From NCBI GenBank assembly GCA_035291905.1, contig DATDRF010000267.1, positions 1 to 20,577 of the forward strand: a DNA stretch of 20,577 nucleotides, given 5' to 3'. Each line of letters starts with the position of its first letter. The stretch's first letter is position 1. The stretch comes from JACPLA01 sp035291905 (GTDB lineage: Bacteria > Bacteroidota > Ignavibacteria > UBA10030). Under the pieces are notes generated by a model, which saw nothing but the letters and a program-made list of their open reading frames with translations, did no database searches and was not told the DNA's origin. Shown here one piece after another: positions 1-6,413 of this stretch. The position numbers and the translations under genes are program-made.

Positions 1-643
1 GTTCATGGACGGTCGATCCCATCTGAAACATCATATTGAGGAAATTGCCCGCGTAGGTGAAGGAATTGTCGGGGTAGACGTAGGGCATTCCCTTTGAGTG
101 ACGGTAGGAGAAGGCGGCGATCGTGGGAACCTTGGCAATGAGACGGACTATCTGCCGCTGGCGAATTTCCGCATCAAAGATGTTTTTTGCTTCGGGATAG
201 AATGTTGTGAGAGCGGCGATGGTGCTGATGAACATTCCCATCGGGTGAGCATCGTAGGGGAATGGTTCCATTAATTTCTTGACGTTCTCATGCACAAAGG
301 TATGGGTCCTGATCAGATTCCGCCATTCTTCTCGCTGCTTCTTTGCCGGAAGCTCGCCTCTCAACAAGAGGTACGCCACTTCCATGAATGAGGTTGAATG
401 CTCGGCGAGTTGTTCGATAGGGTATCCTCGATATCGCAGGATCCCTTTCTCTCCGTCGATGTAGGTAATGCGGCTCTTCACGGACGCAGTGTTCATGAAG
501 GCCGGGTCGTAGGAAACGAGTCCAACATCGTCTTCCCCGGTCTTGATCTGCCTCAAATCAAGTGCCCGGATGGCGTTGAATTCAATTGGAATTTCGTATT
601 TCTTACCCGTGCGGTTGTCGGTAACGGTAAGTGTTTCGGCCAT
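1..643 (-). CDS. gltA: Citrate synthase, N-terminal part (gene runs off the left edge)
   Basis: Citrate synthase condenses oxaloacetate and acetyl-CoA to citrate in the cytoplasm, the entry step of the TCA cycle. Reading leftward from the ATG at 643-641, 214 codons stay open to the window edge, so roughly half of a usual 430-residue enzyme is present. The translated N-terminus carries family segments: DGEKGILRYRGYPIEQLAE, then FMEVAYLLLRGELP, then a helix with PYDAHPMGMF and YRHSKGMPYVYP. The catalytic His and Asp regions lie beyond the edge. A purine-rich GAGGAA sits about 7 bases ahead of the ATG, which supports this start. The gene is divergent from the DUF4920 gene. The family call rests on recognised motifs; the type I/type II subclass cannot be told from this half. 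Confidence 0.95.
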   Translation of the reverse strand, partial: MAETLTVTDNRTGKKYEIPIEFNAIRALDLRQIKTGEDDVGLVSYDPAFMNTASVKSRITYIDGEKGILRYRGYPIEQLAEHSTSFMEVAYLLLRGELPAKKQREEWRNLIRTHTFVHENVKKLMEPFPYDAHPMGMFISTIAALTTFYPEAKNIFDAEIRQRQIVRLIAKVPTIAAFSYRHSKGMPYVYPDNSFTYAGNFLNMMFQMGSTVHE

Positions 644-714
644 GCAGATTCCTCGATCCTGTTTTAATCGAACGACCCAAGATAAAGATTTTTTCCCCAA
701 TTCTTCCATGAAAA

Positions 715-743
715 TCGACATTGAAGGTAATATTCCCTATACT
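715..743 (+). promoter_or_regulatory. Sigma70-like promoter for the DUF4920 gene
   Basis: TCGACA at 715-720 (five of six matches to TTGACA) and TATACT at 738-743 (five of six to TATAAT) are separated by exactly 17 bases. Transcription would start near 750, giving a leader of about 30 bases that ends in the AAAGGA ribosome site (767-772) six bases before the ATG at 779. Assigned from sequence only. Confidence 0.6.
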
Positions 744-778
744 TGAGGAGTCACTATCTCTAAATGAAAGGATGAAGA

Positions 779-1249
779 ATGAAGATTCGTCAACTGGTTC
801 TTTTCTCGGTGCTCTTTCTTTTTACGTTGAGTGCGTTGGCGGGCGACGGCAAGAAATACGGAAAAGACCTGACCGTCAAAGAAAAGACGGCGATCGCGGA
901 CATACTGAAGAACCCGCAGAAGTTTGAGGGGAAAAGAATCCTGATCGAGGGTGAAATCGACGAGGTATGTCAGATGATGGGATGCTGGATCAAGATCAAG
1001 GACACGACGTCCACGGAGGCAATGCAGTTTAAGGTTCAGGACGGCGTCATCGAATTCCCCAAGGAAGTAAAAGGGAAGAAGGTGAAGGCCGAGGGGGTTG
1101 TCTCGGTCAAGATTACGTCAAAGGAAGATCTGATTAAACAGGGAGAGCACGAAGCGCAGGAACAGGGGAAGAAATTTGATCCTGCGTCGATTACCGGTCC
1201 AAAGACCGTGATCCGAATTGAGGGCGAAGGAGCGGTTATCGGAGAGTGA
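779..1249 (+). CDS. Secreted DUF4920 family protein
   Basis: A 156-residue protein with a clear Sec signal peptide: basic MKIR start, hydrophobic run, and probable cleavage after Ala21 (SALA, then GDGKK). The mature part matches the DUF4920 family as I know it: YGKDLTVKEKTAIADIL near the start, a central CQMMGCWIKIKD segment (Cys64 and Cys69) and a C-terminal FDPASITGPKTVIRIEG segment. The fold is probably a small beta-barrel acting in the periplasm. No biochemical role is established, and I do not assign one. The two Cys spaced by four residues could bind a metal or form a disulfide, which is inference. Start chosen because AAAGGA lies at the right distance. It is a single-gene unit with its own promoter and terminator, divergent from citrate synthase. 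Confidence 0.88.
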   Translation: MKIRQLVLFSVLFLFTLSALAGDGKKYGKDLTVKEKTAIADILKNPQKFEGKRILIEGEIDEVCQMMGCWIKIKDTTSTEAMQFKVQDGVIEFPKEVKGKKVKAEGVVSVKITSKEDLIKQGEHEAQEQGKKFDPASITGPKTVIRIEGEGAVIGE

Positions 1250-1328
1250 TCCGGGAACCTCTCGCTGCGCCATTACGTTATGGATAATGGGTCTGCCGTT
1301 CACTCGGCGGATCTATGACAGCCTCCCT

Positions 1329-1367
1329 GACCCCGGTGCATCCAAGGTGTGCCGGGGTCGCTTTTTT
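1329..1367 (+). terminator. Rho-independent terminator after the DUF4920 gene
   Basis: GACCCCGG (1329-1336) pairs perfectly with CCGGGGTC (1352-1359), with partial pairing continuing inward, and is followed by GCTTTTTT. The T-tract lies only on the plus-strand side, so it serves the DUF4920 transcript rather than the convergent rluE gene. Confidence 0.85.
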
Positions 1368-1379
1368 GCCCTCCGGTAT

Positions 1380-2063
1380 TCAGATCACCAGTTCCCGCAA
1401 GGCGGAAATCTCCGGCAGTGTGAGGTTCCGATATTCTCCCGGGCCGAGTTTTCCCGTTGTGAGGCTTGCGATGCGTATGCGAACGAGCCGAAGAGTCGGA
1501 AACCCAACCGCTGCCGTCATTTTACGGATCTGTCTATTCCTTCCTTCCCGAAGGGTCATCTCGAGCCAGGAGGTGGGAATGGTCTTCCTCACCCGGATCG
1601 GAACACCGCGTGGGGGGAGCGAAGGGGGAGATTGGAGGGGGGTCACCTTTGCCGGAAGAGTCTTGCGGCCCTGGACGAGGACGCCGTTCCGGAGCGCCAT
1701 GATCGAGTCTTCCGTTGGTACACCCTCCACCTGCACAAGATAGGTTTTTTCGTGTTCGAACCGCGGATCCGTCAGCCGATGGTTGATGTCCGTGTCGTTT
1801 GTGAGGAGCAGCAAACCCTCGCTATCCTGGTCCAGCCGCCCGACGGGGTACACGTCCCGGGGGAACGGTCCAAAGTCCTTAAGACACGGTCGTTCTTCAG
1901 ACGAGGTGAATTGCGACAAGACGCCGAAAGGTTTGTAGAAGAGGATATAATCAGCACTTGTTTTAGGTGGAACCATTTCTTGATCCGGACGCCGTTTCAC
2001 CCGCGTCCGTTTCAACGGACGTGATCCGATGGCATGAAAGCGAGTCGTCTTGCTTTTTTGCAT
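1380..2063 (-). CDS. rluE: Ribosomal large subunit pseudouridine synthase, RluE type
   Basis: The product isomerises a uridine of 23S rRNA to pseudouridine (position 2457 for E. coli RluE). It has 227 residues. The catalytic loop GRLDQDSEGLLLLTN contains the presumed nucleophile Asp78, and the RsuA/RluB/E/F signature REGRNRQIRKM lies at 172-182. There is no S4 domain; instead a basic tail of about 33 residues precedes the catalytic domain, as in E. coli RluE. The PIRVRK-TIPTSWL stretch and the VGFPTLRLVRIRI end are also RluE-like, which separates it from RluB/RluF/RsuA. Start taken at the ATG at 2063; no good ribosome site is visible there, and Met30 is a possible alternative. The gene converges on the DUF4920 gene and diverges from the cold-shock gene. 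Confidence 0.9.
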   Translation of the reverse strand: MQKSKTTRFHAIGSRPLKRTRVKRRPDQEMVPPKTSADYILFYKPFGVLSQFTSSEERPCLKDFGPFPRDVYPVGRLDQDSEGLLLLTNDTDINHRLTDPRFEHEKTYLVQVEGVPTEDSIMALRNGVLVQGRKTLPAKVTPLQSPPSLPPRGVPIRVRKTIPTSWLEMTLREGRNRQIRKMTAAVGFPTLRLVRIRIASLTTGKLGPGEYRNLTLPEISALRELVI

Positions 2064-2162
2064 AAGGATGAGTATTTTCCAACTGCAATTAACAGTACAC
2101 CGTCGTTGCCTGATGTCTGATGGACCCGTTCACCGGGATTGTTTGAAGCCCCTTGAAGTTTG

Positions 2163-2180
2163 TTCCCGCGTACGCGGGAA
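2163..2180. repeat. Perfect palindrome with a diverged copy at 19690-19707
   Basis: TTCCCGCG, TA, CGCGGGAA forms an 8-bp perfect inverted repeat in the rluE-csp gap. The same core with the same right flank (GGAA then TCGG) recurs near 19690. It has no T-tract and is not a terminator. It is probably a member of a small dispersed palindromic repeat family; that it is high-copy cannot be shown from this window. Confidence 0.55.
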
Positions 2181-2210
2181 TTCGGACGCTTGCAAACAAG
2201 GCTTTCTGCT

Positions 2211-2241
2211 CTACGAGCCTTACGACTCGTTAGAGTCGTAG
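2211..2241. repeat. Overlapping inverted repeats upstream of the cold-shock gene
   Basis: TACGACTC (2221-2228) pairs with GAGTCGTA (2233-2240) across a GTTA loop. The same bases can pair otherwise: ACGAG (2213-2217) with CTCGT (2226-2230), and CTACGA (2211-2216) with TCGTAG (2236-2241). The element lies about 75-100 bases upstream of the csp ATG, so it falls in the 5' leader if transcription starts upstream of 2211. It could be a structured cold-responsive leader or a second dispersed repeat. The rest of the 2064-2313 gap shows no convincing promoter or coding region. Confidence 0.5.
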
Positions 2242-2313
2242 ACCGAATGGCAGCATCTGTTCAAAGGCCAGCAGGCTGTACGTATGTATAACAAGTTTCA
2301 AGGAGCAATCCCA

Positions 2314-2514
2314 ATGGAACGCGGAACCGTCAAATGGTTCAACGCTGCAAAAGGGTACGGCTTCATCCAGCGTCAGGGTGGAGAAGATGTGTTCGTCCAC
2401 TTCAAAGCGATCGTGGGTGATGGCTACAAGAGCTTGAACGAGGGCGACACCGTCGAGTTCGAAGTGCAGCAGGGACCAAAAGGACTTCAGGCTGCCAATG
2501 TCGTGAAAGTCTGA
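2314..2514 (+). CDS. Cold-shock domain protein (CspA family)
   Basis: A 66-residue single cold-shock domain, the normal size for CspA-like proteins, which bind single-stranded RNA/DNA and melt RNA secondary structure in the cytoplasm. The start is GTVKWFNAAKGYGFI, with RNP1 (KGYGFI, 13-18) and RNP2 (DVFVHF, 25-30), ending in a GPKGLQAANV strand. The ATG at 2314 is chosen over an in-frame ATG 30 bases upstream because AAGGAG lies at 2300-2305, the standard distance from 2314, and because the family starts at this point. The gene stands alone, with a hairpin-rich upstream region and its own terminator. Which csp paralog it is, and whether it is cold-induced or constitutive, cannot be told. Confidence 0.96.
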   Translation: MERGTVKWFNAAKGYGFIQRQGGEDVFVHFKAIVGDGYKSLNEGDTVEFEVQQGPKGLQAANVVKV

Positions 2515-2530
2515 CGAGAGAATTCTCTCG
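2515..2530. repeat. 16-bp perfect palindrome just after the csp stop codon
   Basis: CGAGAGAATTCTCTCG is a perfect palindrome beginning the base after the csp TGA. There are only seven bases between it and the csp terminator stem. It may stabilise the mRNA 3' end, bind a dimeric protein, or have arisen by chance. Confidence 0.5.
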
Positions 2531-2536
2531 GGCGTT

Positions 2537-2572
2537 CAATCCCCCGGCCAAAAGTCGGGGGATTGTTGTTTT
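2537..2572 (+). terminator. Rho-independent terminator of the cold-shock gene
   Basis: CAATCCCCCG (2537-2546) pairs perfectly with CGGGGGATTG (2556-2565) across a nine-base loop and is followed by TTGTTTT. A strong intrinsic terminator 22 bases after the csp stop. Confidence 0.9.
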
Positions 2573-2616
2573 AAGGCAACATGTAGCAGGCTACCAAACC
2601 CTTTGATTCTCCTTGT

Positions 2617-2640
2617 CTCCCCCTTTGCAAAAAGGGGGAG
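2617..2640. repeat. Inverted repeat in the csp-clpC gap
   Basis: CTCCCCCTTT (2617-2626) pairs perfectly with AAAGGGGGAG (2631-2640) across a GCAA loop. It is outside any gene, 45 bases beyond the csp terminator, and has no T-tract on either side. It may be a dispersed intergenic repeat or a remnant terminator. The remaining bases between the csp terminator and the clpC terminator (2573-2765) show no coding potential. Confidence 0.5.
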
Positions 2641-2765
2641 AGTTGCTCGCATGATTCTTGTTCCCGTGTTCTGGAAATAGAAGAAACGGAAATGACACGG
2701 ATACAACAATCCGTTCTTTTTCTGTCTATTTCGATGAAGATCAGTGTCCCATTAGCCGCGCAACA

Positions 2766-2799
2766 AAAACCCCCCGATCGATATCGACCGGGGGGTTTT
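2766..2799 (-). terminator. Bidirectional terminator after clpC
   Basis: AAAACCCCCC (2766-2775) pairs with GGGGGGTTTT (2790-2799), with further pairing through GATCGATATCGACC between them. A-rich and T-rich arms on both sides let it act in either direction; the nearest upstream gene is clpC, whose stop codon is about 22 bases away on the minus strand. Confidence 0.88.
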
Positions 2800-2821
2800 C
2801 TTCGACTGTTCCATCCTCCGC

Positions 2822-5323
2822 TCAGGAAACGTCGGCCACTTCTTCGTCCTGCTCTTTCAGCTCGTCGCCGCCCTTGTCTTTTGAGGAGTCGACGAACTTC
2901 AGCTCTTCCGACTTCTTGCTGAAACTCACCTTCACCTTGCTGCCCGAGGCAAATGTTCCCTTCAGAATCTCCTCTGCCAGCGGATCCTCGACATATTTCT
3001 GGACTGCTCTTCTGAGAGGACGGGCGCCGAAGGCAGGGTCGTATCCCTTGTCCGCCAGGAATTCCTTTGCAGCTTTCATGAGTTCGATCGTGATTCCCAT
3101 CGTTCCCATTCGATCGATGAGGTCCTTGGCAGCGATGTCGATAATCTTGACGATGTCTTCCCGTTCGAGGCTGTGGAATACGATTGTTTCGTCGACACGG
3201 TTCAGGAATTCCGGATTGAACACCCTCTTCAGGGCGTCTTCAATGCTTCCTTTCATCGTCTGGTACTTGTCTTTCGTCGATTGAGTACCGAACCCGAAGG
3301 AGCCCGCAAACTTGATGTCCCTCGAGCCGATGTTGGAGGTCATGATCAGGATCGTGTTTTTGAAGTCGACGCGCCTGCCTAAGCTGTCGGTCAGGAGGCC
3401 GTCGTCGAGCACCTGGAGAAGAATGTTGAAAACATCCGGGTGGGCCTTTTCAATCTCGTCGAGAAGGACAACCGAGTATGGCTTCCGTCTCACCTTTTCC
3501 GTAAGCTGTCCGCCTTCCTCATATCCGACGTAGCCCGGGGGCGCTCCGACAAGGCGGGAGACGGAGAATTTCTCCATATACTCGCTCATGTCGATGCGAA
3601 TCAGGGCCTCTTCTGAATCAAAGAGATAGCGGGCAAGTGCTTTTGCCAGCTCGGTTTTTCCCACGCCCGTGGGCCCGAGGAGAATGAACGATCCGATCGG
3701 CCTCTTTGGATCTTTCAGTCCGGCTCGGGTCCTGCGGATCGCTTTTGTGAGCTTCTCTATTGCTTCGTCCTGGCCGACAATGACGGTCTTCAGGATGTCA
3801 ACCATCTTGAGGAGTTTTTCGGATTCGCTTTGCGCGACCTTCTGAACTGGTATGCCGGTCATCATGGCAACGACCGAAGCACAATCATCATCCGTTACCT
3901 CGTACACCGTGTCTTGGGCCTTCAACTCCCATTCGCGCTTGGCAATTTCAAGGTCGCTCAGAAGTTTCTTCTCAAGGTCTCTCAGCCGCGCCGCCTCTTC
4001 GAAGTTCTGATTCTTGACAACCTGATTCTTTGACTGCTTGATCTTCTCGATTTCTTCTTCGAGGTGCAGAATCTCCTTGGGTACGACGATATTGGCCAGG
4101 TGCACCCGTGATCCGGCTTCGTCCATGACATCGATCGCCTTGTCGGGTAGATACCGATCCGTAATGTAGCGATCGCTCAGGCGTACGGCCGCATCAACCG
4201 CTTCGGCGGAATAGCGGACGCCGTGGTGATTCTCGTAGTTTTCCTTGATATTCTGCAGAATCTGGATGGTCTCATCCACCGTGGTCGGATCGACCATGAT
4301 TTTCTGGAACCTTCTGTCGAGTGCGCCGTCTTTTTCAATATACTGGCGATACTCGTCGAGCGTCGTCGCACCGATGCACTGCAGATCGCCGCGGGCCAGG
4401 GCGGGTTTGAACATGTTGGATGCGTCGAGGGAGCCGCTGGCACCGCCCGCACCGACGATCGTGTGAAGCTCGTCGATAAAGAGAATGACATCCTTGGCCT
4501 TTTCCAGCTCATTCATCACGGCTTTCATCCGCTCTTCGAACTGTCCCCGATACTTGGTTCCCGCCACAAGGGCGGCGAGATCCAGGGTAACGACGCGCTT
4601 GTCGTGCAAGACCCGTGAGACCTTCTTCTGGGTGATGCGAAGCGCAAGGCCTTCGGCGATGGCCGATTTTCCCACTCCGGGCTCGCCGATCAGAACGGGG
4701 TTGTTCTTCTTTCTTCTGCTCAGCACCTGGGCCACGCGTTCTATCTCTTTTTCGCGTCCGACGATGGGGTCGAGCTTGTCTTCCATGGCAAGTTTGGTTA
4801 AATCACGGCCAAAGTTGTCCAAAACCGGAGTCTTCGATTTGTCGGTCTTTTTCTCCGCTGTGTGCTGCGCCGGGGGTGTCGAGGGCTTGCCCGAAATGAT
4901 ATTGTCCAGCTCGTTTCGGACCACGTCATAGTGGACATTGAATTGATGCAGTATTTGAGCGGCGATATTGTCGTCGTCACGCAAAAGGGAGAGAAGGAGA
5001 TGCTCCGTTCCGATGACATCCGACTTGTAGAGCTTCGCTTCCAGGTATGTGATCTTAAGAACCTTCTCAGCCTGCTTGGTCAGAGGGATATTGCCGATGG
5101 TAAGGGTCCCGCCCGAAGTGCGGACTGTGTCCTCGATCGCCTTTTTGAGCTTGTACAGATCGACGCCGAGGTTCCGGAGGATCTTGACGGCTATCCCTTC
5201 TCCTTCGCGTATGATTCCAAGAAGGAGATGCTCGGTTCCGATATAGTCGTGCCCAAGCCGGAGGGCTTCCTCACGGCTCAGCCGAATCACATCCTGCACA
5301 CGATTCGAAAAATTTCCTTCCAT
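2822..5323 (-). CDS. clpC: ATP-dependent Clp protease ATP-binding subunit ClpC
   Basis: An 833-residue HSP100 unfoldase that feeds substrates to ClpP in the cytoplasm. Domains in order: two Clp N-terminal repeats (about 3-145, each with an IGTEHLLL motif); AAA1 with Walker A GEPGVGKS (213-220) and Walker B LFIDE (281-285); a UVR/M-domain with NFEEAARLRDLEKKLL (440-455), the hallmark separating ClpC from ClpA and ClpB; AAA2 with Walker A GPTGVGKT (550-557) and Walker B VLLDE (619-623). An SFGFGT loop near 675-680 sits where ClpP-docking [ILV]GF-type loops are found. The tail is acidic. The start ATG at 5323 gives the canonical N-terminus. It is transcribed alone; ctsR, mcsA and mcsB are not adjacent, and no CIRCE element (HrcA site) is visible upstream. 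Confidence 0.97.
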   Translation of the reverse strand: MEGNFSNRVQDVIRLSREEALRLGHDYIGTEHLLLGIIREGEGIAVKILRNLGVDLYKLKKAIEDTVRTSGGTLTIGNIPLTKQAEKVLKITYLEAKLYKSDVIGTEHLLLSLLRDDDNIAAQILHQFNVHYDVVRNELDNIISGKPSTPPAQHTAEKKTDKSKTPVLDNFGRDLTKLAMEDKLDPIVGREKEIERVAQVLSRRKKNNPVLIGEPGVGKSAIAEGLALRITQKKVSRVLHDKRVVTLDLAALVAGTKYRGQFEERMKAVMNELEKAKDVILFIDELHTIVGAGGASGSLDASNMFKPALARGDLQCIGATTLDEYRQYIEKDGALDRRFQKIMVDPTTVDETIQILQNIKENYENHHGVRYSAEAVDAAVRLSDRYITDRYLPDKAIDVMDEAGSRVHLANIVVPKEILHLEEEIEKIKQSKNQVVKNQNFEEAARLRDLEKKLLSDLEIAKREWELKAQDTVYEVTDDDCASVVAMMTGIPVQKVAQSESEKLLKMVDILKTVIVGQDEAIEKLTKAIRRTRAGLKDPKRPIGSFILLGPTGVGKTELAKALARYLFDSEEALIRIDMSEYMEKFSVSRLVGAPPGYVGYEEGGQLTEKVRRKPYSVVLLDEIEKAHPDVFNILLQVLDDGLLTDSLGRRVDFKNTILIMTSNIGSRDIKFAGSFGFGTQSTKDKYQTMKGSIEDALKRVFNPEFLNRVDETIVFHSLEREDIVKIIDIAAKDLIDRMGTMGITIELMKAAKEFLADKGYDPAFGARPLRRAVQKYVEDPLAEEILKGTFASGSKVKVSFSKKSEELKFVDSSKDKGGDELKEQDEEVADVS

Positions 5324-5410
5324 TATGCCTCTCGCTGATGGGTTTGGAACGATGAAGGGGACGAATTTCCCCCACTATAACCAAGTCAGATTGGGAAAAG
5401 TTTCTAGATC

Positions 5411-5439
5411 AATATAACCAAATTAGAAGGGGCAGTCAA
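5411..5439 (-). promoter_or_regulatory. Sigma70-like promoter of clpC
   Basis: Read on the minus strand, TTGACT (5439-5434) and TATATT (5416-5411) are separated by exactly 17 bases, a near-consensus housekeeping promoter. The leader would be about 80 bases. TATAACCAA on the plus strand occurs twice, at 5376-5384 and 5413-5421, 37 bases apart; the copy nearer the gene lies in the transcribed leader and could be a second -10 region or a direct-repeat operator. Confidence 0.7.
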
Positions 5440-5461
5440 GAAACGGGGTCAACGCACACCA

Positions 5462-5500
5462 AACGGCAAATCTCCTTGTCAGCAAAGGAGAAAGGCCGTT
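5462..5500. repeat. Compound hairpin between the clpC and uppS promoters
   Basis: AACGGC (5462-5467) pairs with GCCGTT (5495-5500), and nested inside TCTCCTT (5471-5477) pairs with AAGGAGA (5485-5491), with a three-base internal bulge on each side and a seven-base loop. No transcribed gene enters it from the left on the plus strand, so it is not an obvious terminator. It lies between the outward-facing -35 boxes of clpC and uppS, where a shared operator would sit. Confidence 0.5.
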
Positions 5501-5516
5501 CATCTCACTCTTTTCT

Positions 5517-5545
5517 TTGACTTTCAAACCAAAAAAGTATAAATT
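5517..5545 (+). promoter_or_regulatory. Probable promoter of the uppS-surE operon
   Basis: TTGACT at 5517-5522 is followed after 17 bases by TAAATT (5540-5545); TATAAA at 5538-5543 overlaps it at 15-base spacing. The -35 hexamer is the same TTGACT used by the divergent clpC promoter. A start near 5552 leaves a leader of about 30 bases to the GTG at 5580. This placement argues against translation from the TTG at 5517 that overlaps the -35 box. Confidence 0.6.
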
Positions 5546-5579
5546 TTGTCTTACCCTTGAAAAAACGCCCGAGAAACAA

Positions 5580-6413
5580 GTGCCTTTAGAAAAAGCCACC
5601 GGACACGATAAGAAGCTGCAAGATCGCCTGATTGAAGGGGGCGAGATCCCGCAACACATTGCCATCATTATGGATGGGAATGGCCGATGGGCGAAAAAGA
5701 GGGGGATGCCACGTATCGCCGGTCATCACGAAGGGGTTAACTCCGTCCGGGATATTGTTGAAGCCTGCGGTCAGCTGGGCGTCAAGTATCTGACGCTCTA
5801 CGCTTTCTCCACCGAGAACTGGAAGAGGCCGCGGGAAGAAGTTTCGCTTCTCATGCGTCTATTATTGAAAGCCCTCCGGGATGAGAGGGACCGGTTGCAT
5901 CAAAATGAAGTGCAGTTGAAGGCAGTCGGAGAGATCGCTCAGCTTCCGCAGGATGTTCAGGACGAGCTTTTTGATGCCGTCAAGCTGATGCAACAGAATT
6001 CCGGCTTGACCCTGATTCTCGCATTGAGCTACAGCGGGCGTTGGGATCTCACCAATGCGATCAAGCATATAGCCGACGATCTTCGGTCAGGGGCTTTGAG
6101 ACGGGAGGATATCAGTGAGGAAACGGTTTCGCGGTATCTGGCAACAAAGGACTTTCCGGACCCCGATCTTCTTGTCCGAACGAGCGGGGAGCTGCGAATC
6201 AGCAATTTTCTTTTATGGCAACTCGCCTACACCGAGCTCTACATTTCTGAAGAGTACTGGCCCGCTTTTCGCCGCAAGAATCTCTACGCCGCCATCTCAG
6301 AATTCCAGAAGAGAGAACGGCGTTTCGGAATGGTCAGCGAACAACTTCAGAAGTCGCAGGGGGGTCGATTGGAATATGTGGAAAGGTTTCTCAAAAGTGT
6401 TGCGAAATTGTAG
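5580..6413 (+). CDS. uppS: Undecaprenyl diphosphate synthase (isoprenyl transferase)
   Basis: The cis-prenyltransferase adds isopentenyl units to farnesyl diphosphate to make the C55 carrier for peptidoglycan and O-antigen. Family signatures: HIAIIMDGNGRWAKKRG with catalytic Asp32 (GTG numbering), the YLTLYAFSTENWKRP segment, and the C-terminal RTSGELRISNFLLWQLAY-TELY block. With GTG at 5580 the protein is 277 residues, still slightly longer than the usual 240-260. The frame stays open upstream to a TTG at 5517 (298 residues), but that codon is the -35 box of a likely promoter, so the GTG is preferred; the ribosome site is weak and the start is the least certain part. The 3' end overlaps bamA by 38 bases. 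First gene of the ten-gene block. Confidence 0.94.
   Translation: MPLEKATGHDKKLQDRLIEGGEIPQHIAIIMDGNGRWAKKRGMPRIAGHHEGVNSVRDIVEACGQLGVKYLTLYAFSTENWKRPREEVSLLMRLLLKALRDERDRLHQNEVQLKAVGEIAQLPQDVQDELFDAVKLMQQNSGLTLILALSYSGRWDLTNAIKHIADDLRSGALRREDISEETVSRYLATKDFPDPDLLVRTSGELRISNFLLWQLAYTELYISEEYWPAFRRKNLYAAISEFQKRERRFGMVSEQLQKSQGGRLEYVERFLKSVAKL

Noticed and set aside
1218..2024. Long plus-strand open frame (268 codons) opposite rluE
   Set aside because: It lies antisense to a well-conserved pseudouridine synthase and crosses the DUF4920 terminator; its translation shows no recognisable domain.
2250..2292. Promoter immediately upstream of csp (TTCAAA with TATGTA at 17-base spacing, or TATAAC)
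   Set aside because: Weak matches, and initiation there would leave almost no room before the ribosome site.
2658..3284. 208-codon plus-strand open frame covering the 3' end of clpC
   Set aside because: Serine-rich, low-complexity antisense translation typical of shadows; it runs through the clpC terminator hairpin.
5324..5460. CIRCE or CtsR operator upstream of clpC
   Set aside because: No TTAGCACTC-N9-GAGTGCTAA and no CtsR heptad direct repeat; only the TATAACCAA direct repeat is present.
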